Positions 17,812 to 26,199 of a DNA stretch of 64,000 nucleotides are shown piece after piece. Source of the stretch: Saprospiraceae bacterium (GTDB lineage: Bacteria; Bacteroidota; Bacteroidia; Chitinophagales; Saprospiraceae); contig JAEUUP010000010.1 in NCBI GenBank assembly GCA_016787525.1, positions 1-64,000 of the forward strand. Direction: 5' to 3'. Under the pieces are notes generated by a model. That model saw only the letters and a program-made list of their open reading frames with translations, did not search any database and was not told where the DNA came from. The translations under genes and the position numbers were made by a program. The number at the start of each line of letters is the position of its first letter. The stretch's first letter is position 1.

Positions 17812-18067
17812 TTTTGCAAGAATTGGTAAAAAGTGTAATTTTTTTTTTGAACTAAGTAAACGACCTTTGAGGAAAATTTAATAGATATGAAAAAATAAAA
17901 AGAAGAAAAAAATAAAATACCCTGTCACATTATAATTGGGATAGTTTTTTTTCTTTTTTTATATAAAATTTACATATAAAAAATAACTTAAAAAAAGTAA
18001 TAACAATATTATTACAAGCCATTTTTGTGTGTTTTGCAAGAATTGGCAAAAAGTGTAATTTTTTTTC
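17812..18067. promoter_or_regulatory. AT-rich divergent intergenic region with a duplicated dyad
   Basis: The 353-bp gap between divergent genes has two direct copies, 220 bp apart, of a sequence near TTTTGCAAGAATTGGYAAAA followed by AGTGTAATTTTTT (17812-17848 and 18032-18067). Each contains an imperfect dyad, TTGC...GCAA, that could be an operator. The rest is poly-A/T with no gene. Confidence 0.45.
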
Positions 18068-18132
18068 AGAAGGGTTGCTTAGATTTTTGTTACCGATAGT
18101 TTATTTTTTTTCACATTTAAAATTTCGGTAGC

Positions 18133-18825
18133 ATGAAAAACCACACTTTACTTAGCAAATCTTTTTACCACTATTGTCATTTTACCTTATTTTTTTTATT
18201 CGTATCTAACTTAAATTATTTAAATGCAACTACTACTACTCAGAATTTTGAAGATTGTTATTTACCGGCACCTCAAAATGCACAAGTAACCAAAGTTAAT
18301 TCTTATTCTGCATCAGTAAAATGGGATAGAGTAGAAGGTGGTGTCGGTTATTTTATTAAAATTTATGAAATTGTCAACGAAATTGCTAACCCCATTCCTG
18401 TACAAGAATACGAACAAACAGATACTGTACGCTTGTTCAATAACTTAGCATCAGGAAGGAAATACAAAGTGACTATAGGTGCTATTTGCCCATTGTCGCA
18501 AGCAGTTAGATTACGTGATGACAATGCAAATACCGCTATTGTTTATGCCATAATTCAAGATGATGTTATTTTTTCAAAACGTCCAACCAACCCATTTAAC
18601 AGTCAAATAAATTTGACTTATGAGGTTGCGACAGAAGGGATTATCAATATTGGTATTTTTGATGCAAATGGAACACAAGTTTTGCCAGTCATCACTGATG
18701 AATATCAACAACAAGGCACTTATCAAACTGACATAAAAACTGAGGGTATCAAACCCGGTATGTATTTTCTCAATTTTCGTAGAGGTAAAACCGTGAAAAC
18801 AATAAAATTAATAAAATTGAATTAG
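18133..18825 (+). CDS. T9SS cargo protein with fibronectin type III domain
   Basis: 230 aa. A signal peptide is present (about residues 1-33). One FN3 domain covers about 38-130 (APQNAQVTKVNSYSASVKW; GRKYKVTIGAICP). The last ~80 residues form a type-A T9SS sorting domain (RPTNPFNSQINLTY, then GIFDANGTQV, PGMYFLNFRRGK and a final IKLIKLN), which directs outer-membrane translocation and removal or anchoring. Probably a small surface-exposed or secreted protein. It has its own terminator. No motif copy lies inside. Ligand unknown. Confidence 0.83.
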   Translation: MKNHTLLSKSFYHYCHFTLFFLFVSNLNYLNATTTTQNFEDCYLPAPQNAQVTKVNSYSASVKWDRVEGGVGYFIKIYEIVNEIANPIPVQEYEQTDTVRLFNNLASGRKYKVTIGAICPLSQAVRLRDDNANTAIVYAIIQDDVIFSKRPTNPFNSQINLTYEVATEGIINIGIFDANGTQVLPVITDEYQQQGTYQTDIKTEGIKPGMYFLNFRRGKTVKTIKLIKLN

Positions 18826-18864
18826 ACTTTTTTTGGCTTCTATCCAAACATGTGCACGATGTTA

Positions 18865-18892
18865 AACCTTCCCTAACAAGGGAAGGTTTTTT
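18865..18892 (+). terminator. Rho-independent terminator
   Basis: Arms 18865-18874 (AACCTTCCCT) and 18879-18888 (AGGGAAGGTT), loop AACA, then a T-run. It ends the T9SS cargo gene. Confidence 0.85.
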
Positions 18893-18958
18893 CATAGTAG
18901 TCATTTTTTAGGACTATATAAACAAAAATATCCTAATTTTGGTGAAAAATAACTCGTT

Positions 18959-20362
18959 ATGCGCACACAACACATCCTATTTCTACTTTTTACCTTATCA
19001 TTTTTTCTACTGTCTGATTGTACTCATAAAACAGATAGCACAGAACCCTTACCGACTGGGGCTACCAAAATCGAAGCTACTGAACAACGCAGTGGGAACT
19101 CAGATAGCGGAAGCAACTATTTGCATAATGGCGACTATATCAACAGCGGTATCCCATTTGATGTTTATAAACTTGCTTTCCCGACAAATAGTACGGACGA
19201 TTTGGGACGGACGGGTGACAATAAAGGCATCCCATTCAATTTTACTGTAACCACTGCTGCCAATGGTGTCAAAGTTGTTTATACCAATTGCATGAGTTGC
19301 CATGCCGACCGACTCAATGGCAAGGTCATCGTTGGGTTAGGTAATACAACCGCTGACAATACTCAAGATATTGGTGCATTATTCAACACACTTGATGTGT
19401 TGGTACAATCACGTTATGGCACCAACTCTAAAGAATGGGCAGCTTATTGGCCGCTCAGTCGTGGATTTAAAAGTATTGCGCCTTATATTCGATTGGATAC
19501 CAGAGGGGTCAATCCAGCAGATAAGATATTTGGCAGTCTGTCGGCTTTTCGACACGACAAGAAATTGACTTGGCTGACTACCCCTCAGTATGAAATTCCA
19601 ACACGAGTCATACCAACCGATGTCCCTGCGTGGTGGCTTATGCGTAAGAAAAATGCTCTTTATTATAATGGCTTAGGCGTAGGTGATTTTGGACGTTTGA
19701 GCATGGCCTCAGCTCTCGTGGCTATGGCAGACAGCAGCGAAGCTCGCAAGATTGATGCTCGTTTTCCAGATGTGATGGCGTATTTGCGCAGTTTAAGACC
19801 CCCTCAGTATCCACAATCCATTGACCAGAATTTGGCAGCAACTGGTAAAAACATTTTTTCTATCCATTGCCAAAAATGTCATGGTTCATACGGCTCAAAT
19901 GAATTTTATCCGAGCTATCTTATTGATTTACAATCTATTGGTACAGATAGAGCTTTGGCTGATGAGTATGCCAACTATCCACAATACAATGGTTGGTACA
20001 ACTCAAGTTGGTTCAATCAGAAACCAGCTGCTGCTCAACTATTGCCGACCAAAGGTTATGTGGCTCCACCTTTGGATGGTATTTGGGCAACCGCACCTTA
20101 TCTGCACAATGGTTCAGTTCCAACATTAGAAGACCTTTTAAATTCGTCGCAACGGCCTGCTAAATGGAGTCGGACTTTCGACAATACTGCTGACTTTGAT
20201 CCTGTAAAAGTAGGATGGAAATATAAAATTGAAACGACTAAAGCTGACACGAAAACTTACGATACAACCCAATATGGTTATGGCAATGGTGGGCATACAT
20301 ATGGCGACAAACTGACTTCGGAAGAACGAAAGGCCGTCATTGAGTATCTCAAAACCTTGTAA
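18959..20362 (+). CDS. Di-heme cytochrome c lipoprotein (peroxidase-like)
   Basis: 467 aa. The signal ends in a lipobox (LLSDC), placing it on an envelope membrane facing the periplasm. Two heme-c motifs, CMSCH (about residue 112) and CQKCH (about residue 302), show covalent heme attachment. The C-terminal block APYLHNGSVPTLEDLL is typical of di-heme cytochrome c peroxidase/RoxA-like proteins. A role in periplasmic electron transfer or oxidation is inferred; the substrate is unknown. Two motif copies (19581 and 19800) are both read as PQY, the third reading frame of the repeat. A strong bidirectional terminator separates it from the convergent beta-barrel gene. Confidence 0.87.
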   Translation: MRTQHILFLLFTLSFFLLSDCTHKTDSTEPLPTGATKIEATEQRSGNSDSGSNYLHNGDYINSGIPFDVYKLAFPTNSTDDLGRTGDNKGIPFNFTVTTAANGVKVVYTNCMSCHADRLNGKVIVGLGNTTADNTQDIGALFNTLDVLVQSRYGTNSKEWAAYWPLSRGFKSIAPYIRLDTRGVNPADKIFGSLSAFRHDKKLTWLTTPQYEIPTRVIPTDVPAWWLMRKKNALYYNGLGVGDFGRLSMASALVAMADSSEARKIDARFPDVMAYLRSLRPPQYPQSIDQNLAATGKNIFSIHCQKCHGSYGSNEFYPSYLIDLQSIGTDRALADEYANYPQYNGWYNSSWFNQKPAAAQLLPTKGYVAPPLDGIWATAPYLHNGSVPTLEDLLNSSQRPAKWSRTFDNTADFDPVKVGWKYKIETTKADTKTYDTTQYGYGNGGHTYGDKLTSEERKAVIEYLKTL

Positions 20363-20371
20363 ATTGGTATC

Positions 20372-20408
20372 AAAAAGGTCGGCAAGTTTCAACAGTGCCG
20401 ACCTTTTT
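20372..20408. terminator. Bidirectional terminator
   Basis: Arms 20372-20384 and 20396-20408 are perfectly complementary (13 bp, AAAAAGGTCGGCA), with an 11-nt loop and T-runs in both directions, between convergent genes. Confidence 0.88.
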
Positions 20409-20414
20409 GGTTTA

Positions 20415-20948
20415 TCAACGTTTCTTTTTCCAAAACTTCCAATCATCGTCTTTAAAATATCGCCCTACGAAAACATATCTCGCCGAAACACCTAATGGTG
20501 CTTGGACCGTTTTTCCATCACCTTTTATTTTGATAGTGGGCTTAATATCAACCGACAAGTTGAGTTTACCTAAAGTCAATTCTAAACCACCAATCATACT
20601 CAAACCAAAAGGATTGGTAGGTTGTACGATGAGATTAGCATCCGTTGCTAACCACGTTTTATAAAAACCAGCACCCATGTAGAAGTTCAAATTGCGGCGT
20701 AAAATGCCATAATGCTGCTCGCCCAAGACGCTCAATGTCACATCTTTTGTCGTAAAATCGGATTGTAGAATGCCTTCTACTGTTGTATGTGCGGCCACTT
20801 GCTGCTGCAATGTCAGACCGATGCCATTGCCAATGCGCAGACCGCCTGCTGTACCATACAATTGACCGAACATACTGAGGGGGGACAAGGCAAAGAAAAA
20901 CAGCAGCAGAAATAAAGGATGTGTTGAACGACAAATGAGTTTTTTCAT
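20415..20948 (-). CDS. Outer-membrane beta-barrel-like exported protein
   Basis: 177 aa. A signal peptide (residues 1-29) ends at LSPLSMFGQ. The mature part alternates glycine and hydrophobic residues in short strands (YGTAGGLRIGNGIGLTLQQQ, GAGFYKTWLA, SMIGGLELTLGKL, GVSARYVFVGRYF), the pattern of small 8-strand outer-membrane barrels. I cannot place it in a named family. As in the transglutaminase gene at 13897, a motif copy (20872) encodes PLSM within the signal peptide. It ends 7 bp from a bidirectional terminator. Confidence 0.72.
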   Translation of the reverse strand: MKKLICRSTHPLFLLLFFFALSPLSMFGQLYGTAGGLRIGNGIGLTLQQQVAAHTTVEGILQSDFTTKDVTLSVLGEQHYGILRRNLNFYMGAGFYKTWLATDANLIVQPTNPFGLSMIGGLELTLGKLNLSVDIKPTIKIKGDGKTVQAPLGVSARYVFVGRYFKDDDWKFWKKKR

Positions 20949-21089
20949 AAAATGGTTTTGCTTTTATTGATAATTGGTTGCAAAATTAGATTTTTAGTGT
21001 CAAAACGTTTTGTAAACGAGTTTATTTCTAAAATGATAACCGCAAAATTAACTTTTCATACATAAATAAGGATTTGTGTCCAAAGTGAA

Positions 21090-21623
21090 TCATTCAAAGT
21101 ATTTTTTCACATCGAAAGTCCTTGTTCCTGATATTTCGACCACTTCTTTATTTTTATCCTTTAGAATTGTTCGCCCATATTTCTCGTAGCTTTCCCAAAT
21201 GTGTTGGACATACCATGCAGGCACTTCGCCCCATCGTTTGTCTTCAGATTTACGTTTTAAGAAAGTCTCTTTTGTGATATTGACCAAGAAGAATTTGTCG
21301 AACAAAGCATTGATGGTCTCATCATAAAAATTGAGCAACCCCTCAGTAATCACATGGTCAAATTGCCGTTCAGCCTCTAAAATAGCCGTTTTATATCTTT
21401 GAAAATCAATAGATTCTGGTATTTCCCAGTCTATCTCTACTTCCCCGTCTTTTGAAATTGATGGAATTTGTTCAACAGGAAAAACAAAATCGTCTTGCGA
21501 CAAAACCACTGCCGATTGCCCCCCTTCTCCATAGGAGTCCTTGCGGACAGTAAAATAGTCTTTTATCAAAGCGGCTAAGGTTGATTTGCCACTTCGACTG
21601 ACACCGCCAATGCCAATAATCAT
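21090..21623 (-). CDS. P-loop nucleoside/nicotinamide riboside kinase-like protein
   Basis: 177 aa from MIIGIGG; the ORF extends 27 bp further but the Walker A then lies unusually deep. GVSRSGKST (residues 7-15) is Walker A, and SQDDF (42-46) carries the acidic residues that contact Mg2+ and substrate in uridine/nicotinamide riboside kinases. ITEGLLNF (about residue 95) is the Walker B-like strand and KRKSEDKRWGEVP the LID. Phosphorylation of a nucleoside such as nicotinamide riboside is likely but not certain. Residues 25-35 (TVRKDSYGEGG) are encoded by a long-form element and form an extra segment between Walker A and the SQDDF strand. A short motif at 21339 encodes the TEG of ITEG. Confidence 0.82.
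   Translation of the reverse strand: MIIGIGGVSRSGKSTLAALIKDYFTVRKDSYGEGGQSAVVLSQDDFVFPVEQIPSISKDGEVEIDWEIPESIDFQRYKTAILEAERQFDHVITEGLLNFYDETINALFDKFFLVNITKETFLKRKSEDKRWGEVPAWYVQHIWESYEKYGRTILKDKNKEVVEISGTRTFDVKKYFE
21521..21552 (+). repeat. Long-form palindromic element, copy c (in kinase)
   Basis: CCCCT, about 22 nt (TCTCCATAGGAGTCCTTGCGGA), then CAGTA. The dyads TCC-ATA-GGA and TCC-TTGC-GGA are visible. It encodes T-VRKDSYG-EGG, against TEGG for the short form. Confidence 0.78.
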
Positions 21624-21743
21624 TGTCAAATTATTTTTTGAATACAACAAAACGCAACGCCTTTTAAAAAAACAGCGTTTGGTGTTGTAAAATTACATCT
21701 TGAACTGATTCATTTCCGCAAATTTACAAAAAAGCACTATGGT

Positions 21744-24146
21744 ATGAAGCGTTTACTTACAGTCTCATTCATAATATTTTGGTACTCAAATATTTATGCC
21801 CAATTGGATAGTATCCACTATCTACCACCTATGCACCCTCGTGTGGATTGGGGGCCGCAATATTTATATCTTTCGACACCCGAAACCACTCCTTTTGCTG
21901 TCCGATTGCGTGATGGCTCAGGTAATTTGATACAAACTGTCAACATCAGTAATACGCAACCTTTTCGCTATGACATTGGTAGTACGGACAATACTTACGC
22001 CTTTGTAACCGATTTAGACTTACATAAAGCATTGAAAAACAAAGGTTTAATCGTAGAGTCAGAGAAAAAGTTTTATGCTTATTTTCGAGCGCATTCAACC
22101 AATCAAGCTCAAGCCTCTGACTTGACCTGCAAAGGTCGTGCGGCTCTGGGGAAAACTTTCCGTGTTGGTCATTTATTGCAGGAAGTCAATGCCAGTTCAA
22201 GGTCAAATTTTGTTGGTATTTTAGCCACTGAAGATTCTACCGAAGTCATTTTTTCGGGTTTTGACCCGAATACCGATTTTCGTAAAAATGGCGCAGATGT
22301 TCCGTCAACTGGACCCGAAAGAATCGTTTTACAGAAAGGGGAATCCGTGGTTTTTGCTCAATATTTGGGTTCATCTGCGGCAATTCAGCCACCCAATGGC
22401 TTTATGGGCGGCTTAGTAACTGCGACAAAACCGATTGCTATCAACGTGGGTTCTTGGTGTGGCTCGCCGACAACAGCTGGCGACAAAGACACAGGCATTG
22501 ACCAAATTGTACCCGTTGAAGCCACGGGTAAAGAGTATATATTGTGTCGTGGCAACGGCTCTGCGGTTTTGGAGCGACCAATCATTGTAGCGCATTACGA
22601 CAATACCCAGATTTTTCTCAACGGTGGTACATCACCTACTACGGTTTTGAATGCTGGTCAGTTCTATGCTGTTCAAACCAGTGCTTTTTCTGCGGATAAT
22701 AATTTGTATATTCGGAGTTCCCAGAAGATTTATGTCTATCAAATGATTGGTGGTGCGCCAGCAGGTAACAGCAATGAGCTGCGTACTGAGGGGTTGATTT
22801 TTGTGCCGCCCATTAGTTGTAGTATCCCAAATTCGATTGATAATATCGTTGACCCCAATGCAGTTGGTTCAATGCTTTTCGATGGTGGTGTGATGATTAC
22901 GGCTATGCGCGACTCTCAAGTAACCGTTTTGGTGGATGGTGTGGCTGCTAATTTAGGTGCAGCAGGGACGGTTGTGGGTAATCCTGATTTTGTGACTTAT
23001 CGCAATATTTCACTGTTTAGTTCTGCTCGAAAGGTGTCGAATATCAGTGTCAAAGCACAAGGCGCTATCCAAGTTGCCATGTATGGGCAAAATAGTGCGG
23101 CGAGTTATGCAGCATTTTACTCAGGTTTTAGCAAGTCGAAAGAACCCAATATTACGCTCAAAAATATTGGCGATGGCATCTGCCCCGATACGTTGGTCAC
23201 GACGGGTTTGTACGATGGTGTGCAATGGCGATATGAGGATTCAATTGTCAAATATGGGAAAGATACATTCCTAATCATTTCAGCACCAGGACGTTATATT
23301 GCTGAGGGCTATCTGGGTGTGTGCCGAAAATCTGAAACGGCATCCGATACTTTAGACATTACTTTTCGTTCTCCAGAGTTTCCATATACGTCCAAACAGC
23401 CTTCTTGCTATGGTTTTTCAGACGGACAAATAACATTTGGTATTCCCAATGGCGGTTTTCCGCCTTATCAATTTTCGATAGACAATGGGCAGAGTTTTTC
23501 TCGAAGTAATAAGTATAGTAATATAAAAGCAGGTACTTACAAACTCATTGTTCGAGACTCGCTGGGTTGTTACAACCGACCTTTGGAATTTAAATTGGGA
23601 CAACCTGCTATTATGAGTGTCGAAATCGTGCCAATCAGTGCCTTCCCGAGTGTCATAAAAGTGGGACAGACTGTCAAATTGGAAGGACGACCTTTGCGCA
23701 AAACGATTTCGGCTGTTTGGTCGCCCAAAGACTCATCAAATTGTGTGAATTGCTTGACCTATTCCATTTCTCCGATTGCAACAACTCAAGTTTTGCTAAC
23801 CGTTAAAGACTCAATGGGTTGTCCTGCGAGCGATACACTGATGATTTATGTGCAACCCAACGTGTTTGCCCCCAATGTCATCAACCCTGATTCTCAAAAT
23901 GGCAATCAAGCCTTTACAGTTTACAGCAAAGAAAATCTGCCTATGCCTCGTCTCTCCATCTACGACCGTTGGGGCGAGCATCTTTTTGAAGCTAAAAACA
24001 TAGAAACCAATAATTTAGACCAAGGTTGGGATGGCACTTTCAGAGGAAAAAGGGTTCAGCAAGGCGTATATGTCTTTTATGCCGAAGTCGAAGTTTTGCC
24101 CGGTAAAACGGTGATTTTAAAGGGCGATATTACTGTTTTATACTAA
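21744..24146 (+). CDS. T9SS type-B secreted protein with IgGFc-binding domain
   Basis: 800 aa. A signal peptide occupies residues 1-19. An N-terminal region of about 450 residues resembles the IgGFc-binding/FcGBP N-terminal domain found in Bacteroidota adhesins (FVGILATEDSTEV, GGLVTATKPIAI, QIVPVEATGKEYIL, IYVYQMIGG). One SprB-like repeat lies at about 545-625 (PSCYGFSDGQITF, GGFPPYQFSID). The last ~95 residues are a gliding-motility-type CTD (PRLSIYDRWGEHLFEA, GWDGTFRGKRVQQGVYVFY) that targets T9SS. Probably a cell-surface adhesin. Motif copy at 22784 (TEG). It ends at a hairpin terminator built from an inverted motif pair. Confidence 0.88.
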   Translation: MKRLLTVSFIIFWYSNIYAQLDSIHYLPPMHPRVDWGPQYLYLSTPETTPFAVRLRDGSGNLIQTVNISNTQPFRYDIGSTDNTYAFVTDLDLHKALKNKGLIVESEKKFYAYFRAHSTNQAQASDLTCKGRAALGKTFRVGHLLQEVNASSRSNFVGILATEDSTEVIFSGFDPNTDFRKNGADVPSTGPERIVLQKGESVVFAQYLGSSAAIQPPNGFMGGLVTATKPIAINVGSWCGSPTTAGDKDTGIDQIVPVEATGKEYILCRGNGSAVLERPIIVAHYDNTQIFLNGGTSPTTVLNAGQFYAVQTSAFSADNNLYIRSSQKIYVYQMIGGAPAGNSNELRTEGLIFVPPISCSIPNSIDNIVDPNAVGSMLFDGGVMITAMRDSQVTVLVDGVAANLGAAGTVVGNPDFVTYRNISLFSSARKVSNISVKAQGAIQVAMYGQNSAASYAAFYSGFSKSKEPNITLKNIGDGICPDTLVTTGLYDGVQWRYEDSIVKYGKDTFLIISAPGRYIAEGYLGVCRKSETASDTLDITFRSPEFPYTSKQPSCYGFSDGQITFGIPNGGFPPYQFSIDNGQSFSRSNKYSNIKAGTYKLIVRDSLGCYNRPLEFKLGQPAIMSVEIVPISAFPSVIKVGQTVKLEGRPLRKTISAVWSPKDSSNCVNCLTYSISPIATTQVLLTVKDSMGCPASDTLMIYVQPNVFAPNVINPDSQNGNQAFTVYSKENLPMPRLSIYDRWGEHLFEAKNIETNNLDQGWDGTFRGKRVQQGVYVFYAEVEVLPGKTVILKGDITVLY

Positions 24147-24150
24147 AAAA

Positions 24151-24193
24151 TACGGTTATACTGAGGGGTAAAAGCCCCCTCAGTATAACCGTA
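24151..24193. terminator. Bidirectional terminator made of an inverted 11-mer pair
   Basis: Arms 24151-24168 and 24176-24193 are perfectly complementary (18 bp), loop of 7 nt. Each arm is TACGGTT plus the motif (copies at 24158 and 24176). It lies 5 bp after the stop of the T9SS type-B gene, facing the convergent nitroreductase. Confidence 0.85.
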
Positions 24194-24247
24194 GCTTAAT
24201 TTGAAATAAGGGGAAAATTTGAGAAATCATTCACAAACATTTGTTTA

Positions 24248-24826
24248 TCAATCATTTAACCAAACAGTTTTCTCTCCTACGGGTGTTCGTTGGGCAGGTA
24301 TATCGGGCGTATTGTGATAACCCATGTAAAACAAACCTAAACAACGCTCGTCGTCTGCCAATTGCAAAAAATCGGTCGAACGCTCTGTAATGGCAGAAGG
24401 TGAACTCCAATATGACCCAATGTCATAAGCCGTACAAGTCAACCACATATTCTGAACTGCCATAGAGACAGCTGCTATTTCTTCCCATTCGGGTAACAAA
24501 TCTGCATGGCGTTTCATAATGAGAACGATGACACAACCCGAACGCAAAGGGTTTTCAGACATTTTTTTGATTTTAAAATCTGTTTGCTCTGCTGGTGGCG
24601 TGTTTTTTTTATAATCTGCAACTAAAAAATCTGCTAATCGTTGTAGCGCCCCTTCCCTCAGTACCCGAAATCGCCATGGTTCTGTGAGGCGATGTGTAGG
24701 CGCATAATTCGCATTTTCAAGCACCTGTTCGATGATGTCTTGTGCTATTTCTTTATCCTTAATATAAGTTTTTGGAAATATGGCACGACGTTTTTTTATC
24801 AATTCGTTCAATTCTGCAATATTCAT
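24248..24826 (-). CDS. Nitroreductase family protein
   Basis: 192 aa, one compact FMN-binding nitroreductase domain of the short YdjA type. RRAIFPKTY near the N-terminus contacts FMN phosphate, NYAPTHRLTEPWRF is the family's second conserved block, and GSYWSSPSA and CLGLFYMGY follow in order. It likely reduces a quinone, nitro or unsaturated compound with NAD(P)H as a dimer; the physiological substrate is unknown. The start lies 13 bp after the nadD stop and they share strand, so cotranscription is likely. A degenerate motif (24655) is read as LREG in the segment VLREGALQ. Confidence 0.9.
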   Translation of the reverse strand: MNIAELNELIKKRRAIFPKTYIKDKEIAQDIIEQVLENANYAPTHRLTEPWRFRVLREGALQRLADFLVADYKKNTPPAEQTDFKIKKMSENPLRSGCVIVLIMKRHADLLPEWEEIAAVSMAVQNMWLTCTAYDIGSYWSSPSAITERSTDFLQLADDERCLGLFYMGYHNTPDIPAQRTPVGEKTVWLND

Positions 24827-24839
24827 AATCAGTTGATTT

Positions 24840-25409
24840 TCAATAGATTTTAGCTTCTGATAAGTAATTCAAAACCACATCTGGCACGAGGTATTGAATG
24901 GGTTTTCCGTTTTGCAAACAGTTGCGAATATAGGTGGCAGAAATATCCATCAAAGGTGCATCGAATAACTTGACCCTTGGGTGCGTAGCCAATTCACCCA
25001 AATCATAGTTGGGTCGGCGATACACATATATATCGTATCCCCTCAGTATCAACTCATAATTTTTCCACTTATGCAACGTTGCTATATTGTCGCCTCCCAT
25101 GATGAGTGCAAACTCATGCTGCGGATATTTTTCAGCCAAATAAGTCAAAGTATCAATCGTGTAAGAGGGTTTGGGCAAGTCAAATTCGATATTGGAAGCC
25201 TTCAATTTTGGATTGTCGTCAATCGCAGCTTGTACCATATTGAGTCTGTCGCGGTCGCGTGCAAGGGTATTTTTAGGTTTCAAAGGGTTTTGTGGACTCA
25301 CGACGAGCCAAACCTGTTGCAAATCTGTCTGAGTTGCCATATAATTGGCAATGATGAGATGACCAACGTGTATCGGATTGAAAGAACCAAAAAAGAGTCC
25401 AATCTTCAT
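24840..25409 (-). CDS. nadD: Nicotinate-nucleotide adenylyltransferase
   Basis: Converts nicotinate mononucleotide and ATP to deamido-NAD in NAD biosynthesis; cytosolic. 189 aa from MKIGLFFGSF; 39 bp of upstream in-frame sequence is ignored because the conserved N-terminus starts here. GSFNPIHVGH (8-17) is the nucleotidyl-transferase signature, IMGGDN lies near residue 105, and the C-terminal ISATYIRNCL matches the ISST-x-IR motif. Middle gene between a lipoprotein and a nitroreductase on the same strand. The motif at 25039 is read as LILRGYDIYVY, where this position of the family normally precedes the I-V-V strand. It may supply the NAD pool together with the kinase at 21090, a tentative link. 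Confidence 0.95.
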   Translation of the reverse strand: MKIGLFFGSFNPIHVGHLIIANYMATQTDLQQVWLVVSPQNPLKPKNTLARDRDRLNMVQAAIDDNPKLKASNIEFDLPKPSYTIDTLTYLAEKYPQHEFALIMGGDNIATLHKWKNYELILRGYDIYVYRRPNYDLGELATHPRVKLFDAPLMDISATYIRNCLQNGKPIQYLVPDVVLNYLSEAKIY

Positions 25410-25484
25410 AGTAAGTAATTCGTTATTGGTTATTCGTATATTCGTCATTTTTGAACCAATAACGAATACTCGAATAACAAATAA

Positions 25485-25961
25485 CTATTTAGTAGGATTA
25501 GAAGGTTTTTTATTTACAGTTTTAACTGGTTCACTATCAATAGGTTCTGATGAAGCATCTTGCAAATACCACTGACCATTCTGACGTTGGAGGTAATAAA
25601 CGCATTTCAATTGACCTACGGCATCCTCCAAAACACAATCACATTCAGATTTATCCCCCTCAGTACGACAAGAAATGCTGAGAACTTTCGATGACGAGGG
25701 TGCAATTTTTTCAATGTGATAAGTGCTATCAAGGGAGACAACCGTTTCCAACGCTTTGCCCGTACTAATCAATTTCGCCTCAGCAAATTGGTTTTGCCCG
25801 ATTTGACTTTCCCATGTTTTCACCACATCTTCGGGGGTGTTGGGCAGCTGAATAGTCCGTGTAGAAGCGTTTGATGATGAAGCATTTGTATCACCTTGTT
25901 TGCATGCAACAGCGAAAAAACATAAAAGTAGAATAGACGCAAAAGCAATAGAATTTTTCAT
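25485..25961 (-). CDS. DUF4878-like lipoprotein
   Basis: 158 aa. Signal and lipobox FAVACK, then a Ser/Asn/Thr linker and an NTF2-like domain of the DUF4878 kind: TPEDVVKTWESQIGQNQFAEAKLIST at the first helix, then DAVGQLKCVYYLQRQNGQWYLQD as paired strands. Such lipoproteins are common in Bacteroidota, function unknown. The -7 box at 26023-26030 fits this start. A 10-mer copy (25656) is read as RTEG. Probably the first gene of a unit with nadD and the nitroreductase, with 75 bp to nadD. Confidence 0.78.
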   Translation of the reverse strand: MKNSIAFASILLLCFFAVACKQGDTNASSSNASTRTIQLPNTPEDVVKTWESQIGQNQFAEAKLISTGKALETVVSLDSTYHIEKIAPSSSKVLSISCRTEGDKSECDCVLEDAVGQLKCVYYLQRQNGQWYLQDASSEPIDSEPVKTVNKKPSNPTK

Positions 25962-26022
25962 TCAAATAAGGCTTTGTGTAAAAAAACAGGAGTGGAAATG
26001 AATGAGGTTTCAGTTAAGCACG

Positions 26023-26030
26023 CAAAAGTA
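26023..26030 (-). promoter_or_regulatory. -7 box (TACTTTTG) of the lipoprotein-nadD unit
   Basis: CAAAAGTA on the plus strand, about 62 bp upstream of the lipoprotein ATG; fits TAnnTTTG. The -33 element is unclear. Confidence 0.4.
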
Positions 26031-26199
26031 CGACTTTTTTGGCTTTTTGCTAAGTTTTAGCAAAACTTTGACATAGCATTTTAGTTAAAAATTAGTTTTT
26101 CTCAAAATTTGGTTTGAAATTTGAATATCTAAAAAGTTTAAATAATTGAAAACTACTCAGTTTGGTTCACCAACCAAACACTTAAATCGCGGTAAATCA

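Noticed and set aside
16061-19580. Motif-free gaps (16.1-19.6 kb, 47.6-51.0 kb) as signs of recent acquisition.
   Set aside because: With about one copy per kb and 64 copies, a few gaps over 3.4 kb are expected by chance. The regions are A+T-rich, but the gap length alone is not evidence.
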